DNA of 64,000 nt, from assembly GCA_024291935.2 (NCBI GenBank), contig CM044312.1:49544001-49608000 (forward strand). Reading direction: 5' to 3'. The notes beneath the pieces are model-generated. The model searched no databases. It was not told the DNA's origin and saw only the letters and a list, made by a program, of their open reading frames with translations. Of the stretch, positions 57,601 through 64,000 are shown one piece after another (the first letter of the stretch is position 1; each line of letters starts with the position of its first letter). The position numbers were made by a program, and so were the translations under genes. Origin of the DNA: Okapia johnstoni. Its lineage: Eukaryota; Chordata; Mammalia; Artiodactyla; Giraffidae.

Positions 57601-60369
57601 CCCCCCTCTTTGACTTCAATTCTATCTCTTTCTGACATGACATATACTATGGGGACCTTACTAGCTAGTAAGCTTTAAAAGAGCAAGAAGTAGTTACGTT
57701 TAGTTTTCTTAAGTAGCTGCAGTGTCTATAGTACAGGATCTAACACAGAGTGCTGAGCAGTCAATCTTCATAGAATCAATAAATTAATAAGCGAATAAAC
57801 AGAGTTTTAGTTGACAGGCCCTTTGTATGCATTATCTCATTTGGTTCTGTTAAAATAAAATAAAGTCCTTTTGAAAGGGGAAATGTATGTACTGTTCCAC
57901 TGCTGCATTCAAGTCATCGTACCAATTGTTTATACAAAGCTTTAATAAGAGCAATGATATTAAGAGTTTAGGGTTTTTGTGTTCTCTGCAGAAGTGAAAC
58001 GCCCTTCTTTTTCATATGTGAATGTGAATTTGTCTTCTATCAACTCTGTTTTTACCATGTCATGTGGTCACTCTTCTGTCTTGCTTGATTTAAAGCCTCT
58101 TTATTCAGAATTCTCTTGCCAGTTATGTCTTCCCAGTTTCTGTGAGATGTACTCTCGCCAGGAGTCATCATGTTGGCATTGTAGGAGGCACCTTAAAATC
58201 CAGTCCAGCTGGTTACTTACCTCAGCCTCCTTTCTCTTCCAGAATCAAAACTTTCTAGGGAGGAGGAGATGAAAACACCACCTGAATTCCCTTCTGTTTT
58301 CCACCGAGATTCCCTGAGGTTGCACTCCGCGTTTCTCCCAGCTTTGTGTTTGTTCTCTGTGAAATTGCGTAAGTGAGAGGAGTCTGTGGGTTTGAGGTGC
58401 TTCGGTAACTTTTCCTCACAAGTGTTTACGCACAGACTGTAGGACAGTCGATTTCACTTCTTCAGGGTCTTCACATTGGCCCCCTCCTGGGCTGCCCTTA
58501 GACCTTCACCTGCCCCATGGAGGGTCACACCTGCCCCACCCCGTGCTCCTCTCTCACTCAGCCACAATCACACAGAAGCAGCCTGACTTCAGACCTCCCG
58601 CTGGTTTGTAGTTTGACCTTGAAGAAGTCGGTAGACCTTCTTTGACCACCTGGGAAATGGAACTTACTTCAGAAAGAGAAGAGTGAACCAAGAGTTGTGG
58701 AAAAACTTAAAAAAAAACCCAGCAGCTAAATGAGTTAATTATGCTAGTGTTTCTCCACCCATTTTGTTGATGAAAGAGCTTCTAAAACATTACCTGTCAA
58801 TCTAATCCTTCAGATCAAAGACTCTCCCTTTGAAAACCGTCATCATGTGAAAATCTGACGGCCGGTATCAATATTTATTAGGGAATGCCCACCCCTCCTG
58901 TCCTGTCATATCATGGGTTTACAGCACACCAGTTACCCTGAGCTCCCTAAGCTCTTTCAAGGATTGTGCTGAAATTAAACTTGTCGGCTCTTCCTTGGGA
59001 GAATCGCAAAGTTTCAGGCATTTATGTAGCTGACTTGCCTGCAGAAGTATGGAAACAAGGTTTTGTTTCTTCTAATTTCTAAGTTAGCAAAATACTTCTC
59101 CTTTTATCTCTCCTGACTTTGTCATTCCTGGTGATCAGTATCCAAAGGCCAAATTCCTCTGGAAATGGCTGACGTCTTCTGCCACTATATAGGTCAAAAG
59201 GGAGGATGAGATCAACACTGGCCATCAACTGATGGGAGAAATAGAAAGCTTGACAACTGGAAGAAATTAAGCATAGAAAGGAATAAGAAACAACTGTGAA
59301 GGAAGAAAACAAACTTTATTTTCTTAAAATTAATTTTAGAGAAAGATTAGGTCAATCAGGAAAGTTAAAAAAGCTCAGTGCCCAAAGCGAGGAGCAGCAA
59401 ATGAAATGATGGTCCACGTGAGCTGAAATTAATGCCAAGACAGATTTAGAGAGAACTAGGAGAGCTTGTCCCTAGAGGGAATGCAGAGATACATCAGTAG
59501 TCAAGTGTGCTGGGCTGTATTAGATACAATACCCATTTTTAGAACTCCAAGAATTTCTTAGGGACAGAAATAATAAGTGCAAGTGGATGGATGAAGTGAA
59601 CAGAACAAGGATGTTGATGTTCCTTCTCTGACCTGGCCAGACTGCACCTGGAATGTTGTGCTCAAATCGTAGGACCACTGAGATGGTGGTGGTCTAGAAA
59701 TTGTGTTAATGAAGAATTTTGAAGAAATAGGAAAGTTAGACTTCAAGAGGGATACTTAAGGCCATGGAGGTACCTCATAGCTACTTCCAAATCTTTAAAA
59801 CCTTAGTGAATTAAATAAAAATCTGAGCAACAGCTCACAGCCCATCCTGTGCATGGAGCCTGACATGGGTAGATGAATATGGACATGTGCTGCTTTCTGG
59901 ACACTTCTCACGCGGGAAGGAAAATGAGACTGCTTCTGCATGCTTCTAAAGAGCAAACTGGGATGAGATTGGTGGCTCAAAGACAGGAAGATTTCAGTTT
60001 AATAAAAGGAAAATGGCCTTTATAAACACACCTATCCCAAGATGGAAAGAGACAGCAAGTCTTCTTGTTGTGTGACCTCATGGTAGGGTAGCTTGGGGCC
60101 TCATGGCAGGGTAGCATGACCAGGTATCTTAGTTATCCTAGAGGAAACACTGGGTAGACAGGATGACCCCATGTCTGGGCTGTCCTTGGATAGGAGTCTC
60201 CATTCCCTTCCATTTCTCATAAATCTGTGTTTCCAAATCTTAAGATTTAGGAGAAGAAAGAGAATAGAGTAGCCAAGTAATAAAGGAAGCATAGTTGGAG
60301 TTAATTAAAGCATATATAATAATTGCAAACTTTTATTGAGAGCTTGGCAGGGATGGGCAGTACCTATCC
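57601..60369. other. Intergenic, mostly unique; candidate regulatory segment 58735-59000
   Basis: No gene. The 97-codon frame at 57979-58272 resembles no family. 58735-59000 carries a perfect TCF/LEF word (AGATCAAAG at 58812-58820) and no recognisable repeat. Confidence 0.5.
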
Positions 60370-60500
60370 TGTGAGGCAGTGCTAGCTTATCTTCTTTTCA
60401 CAGCTGAGGGAACAGCCAAAGTAACTCACCTAAGGAGCCACAGCAGGTCAACTAGCCTGGGAACCAGACTCACGCATTAGCCTCTGGGTGGTGCTGCCCC
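60370..60500 (-). mobile_element. MIR SINE
   Basis: Antisense MIR: CTTTTCACAGCTGAGGGAAC, AAGTAACTCACCTAAGGAGC, GGGAACCAGACTCACGC. Confidence 0.7.
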
Positions 60501-60700
60501 ATTTACTCACATCTAGTGTCGTTTCCTCACTCAGACCTGCACTTGTATGCCTGCGGGAACGATCCCAGCAAGGATTCTAGAAATGTGTTTAATTTTGTTG
60601 CAACTTGTATAAGCTTACAGGAATGCACACCAACATATGAAACTATGAAAATATGAGGAACTGGGGAAAATTATTTGCAGCAAGAGTTTTTTACATGGAA

Positions 60701-60703
<3 letters not shown>
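60501..60703. other. Intergenic, nothing recognised
   Basis: Short unique stretch leading to a microsatellite. Confidence 0.5.

Positions 60704-60746
<43 letters not shown>
60704..60746. repeat. (GT)21 microsatellite
   Basis: Forty-three bases of uninterrupted GT. Confidence 0.97.
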
Positions 60747-60747
<1 letters not shown>

Positions 60748-61954
60748 ATACCACTCTATGAAGAGATCTGAAGAGTCCTGAGATTTAGGTTCTCAGAAGG
60801 GTGACGCATTACCTCACAGAAGTTTATGAAATACTCCTTTAAGACCTCCTCCAACTTCTGTGCAGAGAAGAAAGCTGGAACAGATAGAAACATTCATTCA
60901 CAAACAGGAACCAGCTAGTTTAAGAAAGAAAAACAAAACAAAGCGAAACAAAAATGCTCTGAACAATTAAAGTTATTAAACCAATTCATTCTGATTGTAG
61001 GAAGCATCTAGATCTAATCTTTGGGGATTCACTTTACTAGGTGTTTCAGACTGCGGGGAGGCACTTAGCGGATGTTTCCTTTTCCCTAAAGGAACTTGAG
61101 AAGATAGGAAGAACACAGCAACTGACTGGGATGGAGGTCCTCGCCGGCTTTTCTTAAGCACCTCTCCCCTAGAGTTTTGCAATATTCAACAGAGAAATCT
61201 CTGAACGATCAGTTTGTTTTCACAAAGCTTCATTTCCCTTGCCTTCGATCCTGGCCTAACACCATCAAGTACTACACAGCCGCAGAAACAGGCGACAAAA
61301 TGGAAACCACAGAGATCAAAAGCAGTCACATTTCCAAGCACAAAAACTCATCTCTTGTTTCTGAGCATCCAAAGCCACTCTCTCCGTTCCTGCTGAATGC
61401 TTTTGATGTCAGCTAACTGCAGGAGTGAGCCTTGCATAGTAACTGCATACTTCTCGGTGCTATCTGTTGTGATTGTTTTTTGGCAGAAAACTTCTGAAAA
61501 GCTATTGGGAAAAGGGAGGGTTTGGTTTTATTAACTAGTCTCACATTAAGCATTTAATGATGACATTTCCATATTTCTGTTAACACTACATAAAATACCA
61601 GTACCATCTTGCTGTTTTATTAACAGTCCATTCTCTTGCAGGAAACGACCCAGAAAAAAGAAATAAAATCAACACTTTCTACTAATGAAAAAAATGACTT
61701 CTATTCTGACTCAGCTTTCTTTCTCCCTTGCTTAATTCTCAAATCTGCTTTGCAAGGACAGTCTCTTTGCCTAAGTGTCCAATATCACTCTACATTAACT
61801 TGCTGTAATCTCCTTATGTAACTTGCTTGGGCTTCCCAGTGTGGCTTTCCCAAATTGAGGTTTCTTAGTTGTTATCAGCAAAGGTTTGTTAGCTATGAAC
61901 CTGTAGATTAGTGTATACTGGTTTTGTTGATTACCCTAAGATGCTAATAAGGAA
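60747..61954. other. Intergenic, nothing recognised
   Basis: Unique sequence. The 79-codon frame 61177-61416 has no family resemblance. Confidence 0.55.
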
Positions 61955-62145
61955 GCAGTAATGTTAAAGAATACACCTGCCAATGCAGGAGATCTGGGTT
62001 TGACCCCTAGGTTGGGAAGATCCCCTGGAGGAGGAAATGGCAACCCACTCCAGTATTCTTGCCTGGAAAATCCCATGGACAGAGGTACCTGATGAGCTAT
62101 AGTCCATGGGGTCCCAAAGAATTGGAGATGTCTGGGCACATACAC
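61955..62145 (+). mobile_element. Bov-tA SINE, 5' end eroded
   Basis: Starts inside the head (GTTAAAGAATACACCTGCCA) and runs to TTGGAGATGTCTGGGCAC, followed by ACACACAC. Confidence 0.92.
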
Positions 62146-62629
62146 ACACAGTTTGACTGATCTATGAATAGTTTATCACAGTTTATAAACTGCTTTCACA
62201 TTCAGATCTCCCCTAATCCTAATGAAACACGTGATTGTCTTTGCAAAAATGTGCAATATATCTCTCTCTCTCTTATCACTCCTCTCTGGAATTACATTTC
62301 CTTCCTACTAGTGAGTGAAGTAGCTGGGACCTCTTTTCCATTGAGAGGAGACTCACCTCATACACTCACTGTATGGTTGAGGGGCTTCCTAGTCCTGATC
62401 CTGCCCTACATTCTAAGAGCCAGAGGGTCAATTTGTTTCCTCAGCACCTATTTCTTGACTTTTTTGGTTGTATCAGCTTTATAGACTAGTGACCATGTTC
62501 ACTACCTATGGGCTGAATTGGCTGGATGAGGGGTGAGGAGAGGGTAGCCTATGTTTATGGGCCAACAACGCTAATAATAATGGAAAGCACATAGCCATTG
62601 TTCTTACTGTATTGGCATCAATTTAAGAA
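62146..62629. other. Intergenic, nothing recognised
   Basis: Contains a short TCTCTCTCTC run at 62260-62272. No gene. Confidence 0.55.
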
Positions 62630-63560
62630 ATTCAATTTATTTTTTAATAAACTTTATTTTTTAGAACAGTGTTAGATTTATGGGAAAACTAACAATATAG
62701 TACATAGTTCCCGTACACTGTACACCAGTTTCCCATTAGTAACATTTTATATCAATACGATGTATTTGTTATATGTAAATATATTTGATATATCAATTAG
62801 TGAACAAATATTTGTATGTTAGTATTAACTAAAATCCATAGTTTTCTCAGATTTCCTTGTGTTGTTGATGTTGTTCAGACTCTAAGTCATGTCTGACCCT
62901 TTGCAACCTCATGGACTGCAACACTCCAGGCTCCTCTGTCCTCCACTATCTCCCAGGGTTTGTTCAAATTCATGTCCATTGAGTCCATGATGCTATCTAA
63001 CCATCTCATCTTCTGCTGTCCCCTTCTCTTTTTGCCTTCAATCTTTACCAGCATCAGGGGCTTTCCCAATGAGTCGACTCTTCTCATTAGGTGCCCAAAG
63101 TATTGGAGCTTCAGCTTCAGCAGCAGTTCTTCCAAAGAATATTCAGGGTAGATTTCCTTTAGGATTGACTGATTTCCTTTAGGTTTGGTCTCCTTGCAGA
63201 TTTCCATAGTTTTTACCTAATGTCCTTTTTCTGTTCCAGGATCCTATCCAGAATACCATATTACATTTAGGTATCATGTTTCTGTTGGCTTCTCTTTGCT
63301 GTGACAATTTCTCAGACTTTCCCTGTTATCAATGACCTCGAATGTTTTGAGAAACAGTTACCAGATGTTTGGGCACTTGTCTGATGCTTTATTTGTGATA
63401 AGACTGGGATTATATGCTATGGGAGGAAGATCATAGAGGAATAGTGCCATTTTAATTACATCATTACCAAGGTACAGTCTATCAATGTGATTTATGACTG
63501 TTGACACTGACCTTGATAACTAGATAATTCAGTGTTTGTCAAATTTTAGCACTGACAAGT
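62630..63560 (-). mobile_element. L1 3' UTR-like LINE, interrupted by BovB
   Basis: Antisense L1-type text TAATAAACTTTATTTTTTAG, then AAATCCATAGTTTTCTCAG on the left, and TCCAGAATACCATATTACAT with TTCTCAGACTTTCCCTG on the right, make one element around the BovB insertion. Confidence 0.7.
62860..63207 (-). mobile_element. BovB (RTE) LINE, ORF2 C-terminal fragment
   Basis: The minus strand gives an open frame with LKLKLQYFGHLMRRVDS, RRGQQKMRWLDSIMDSMDMN and a GAWSVAVHEVAKGQT end, the C-terminal end of the BovB reverse transcriptase ORF. It has no catalytic core. 5'-truncated and dead. Confidence 0.92.
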
Positions 63561-63807
63561 TATAATTTTCCAAACCCACTATGCGTGGACCACAGCTAAG
63601 GAGTAGGGAGTTGTGCTTCTCCTCCCTGAGGGCCAGGTATCTACATCACTGGCTTGGAATTCTTTTGTATGCGAAATTTGTCTCTTCCACCACAGAAATC
63701 ACTTTTCAAAAACTATTAAAGCAATAGTATAAAGTCTTTTAAAAGAAAGATATGGTATCCTTTGTCCACTGTTACTCATCTGTCCATCTGAGGCATATAT
63801 TGTGAAT
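63561..63807. other. Intergenic, nothing recognised
   Basis: Unique sequence with no gene. Confidence 0.55.
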
Positions 63808-63890
63808 CCATAAACCTAAACCTAAACTCTATAAACCCAACATAAACCTAAACTCCATAAACCCAAACCTAAACTCCATAAACCTAAAAT
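63808..63890. repeat. CCTAAA-type minisatellite
   Basis: About four imperfect units of roughly 21 bp built from CATAAACC, CCTAAA and CTAAACTC words. Confidence 0.85.
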
Positions 63891-64000
63891 TCAGTTACAG
63901 CTACAGATGCGCCAGGCATTGTGTGAAAAAGCTAAAGGGTAAAGAACACATGTGATTCTCAATTAGTGGAGAAATGTTAGATGAATACTTGGGAAAATTC
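63891..64000. other. Intergenic edge of window
   Basis: Nothing recognised. Confidence 0.5.

Noticed and set aside
57979..58272. 97-codon frame with several Cys and Ser residues
   Set aside because: No domain pattern such as spaced zinc ligands, no splice-supported extension and no known neighbour.
61177..61416. 79-codon frame in the intergenic part
   Set aside because: No family resemblance, promoter or poly(A) context.
62887..63207. 106-codon minus-strand frame that could pass for a conserved protein
   Set aside because: It is the C-terminal end of BovB ORF2, a common ruminant LINE, truncated and without a catalytic domain.
63808..63890. Regularly repeated short units that might suggest a CRISPR array
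   Set aside because: Units are directly adjacent with no unique spacers, and the genome is mammalian. It is a minisatellite.

Overview
This window is mammalian, and almost certainly bovine (Bos or a close relative). It is packed with Bov-tA/Bov-A SINEs and BovB (RTE) LINE fragments, which are typical of ruminants. It also holds ancient mammalian repeats (MIR, L2, MER5A, MER20, Tigger, MLT1, L1). Genes are split into short exons with GT-AG introns. Most long open frames here are chance frames or lie inside repeats.

The only protein-coding gene I can support is the 3' two-thirds of ADCYAP1R1 on the + strand. It encodes the PACAP type 1 receptor (PAC1), a class B1 G-protein-coupled receptor. 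Eleven constitutive or N-terminal cassette exons between 1004 and 26513 join in frame. They encode the receptor from Val89 to the stop after Thr468 (numbering of the 468-residue null isoform). Together they cover the end of the hormone-binding ectodomain, all seven membrane helices and the cytoplasmic tail. The signal peptide and first ectodomain exons lie upstream of the window. The 3' UTR runs about 4.7 kb to tandem poly(A) signals near 31.1-31.2 kb.

The large introns behind the exon ending at 12731 hold the intracellular-loop-3 splice cassettes. The hop exon (20138-20221) is intact and has a tandem CAGCAG acceptor that would give hop1 and hop2. The hip-like exon (16052-16134) keeps good splice sites, but it is 83 nt long and carries an in-frame TGA, so it looks lost in this lineage. 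A 21-nt microexon and a 42-nt exon encode the 21 residues missing from the PAC1 'short' isoform.

From about 31.2 kb to 64 kb I see no gene. This stretch is intergenic (in human the next gene on this side is NEUROD6). It consists of SINEs, BovB, L1, MLT1, MER5A, MER20 and microsatellites between unique segments. A few short segments look regulatory by motif content: CTCF-like sites, and homeodomain, E-box and TCF motifs. I found no undescribed multi-gene system. The most notable observations are the decay of the hip exon beside an intact hop exon, the small N-terminal exons with a PTB-like tract, the loss of a glycosylation sequon in extracellular loop 2, and a possible divergent CTCF pair in the intergenic region.
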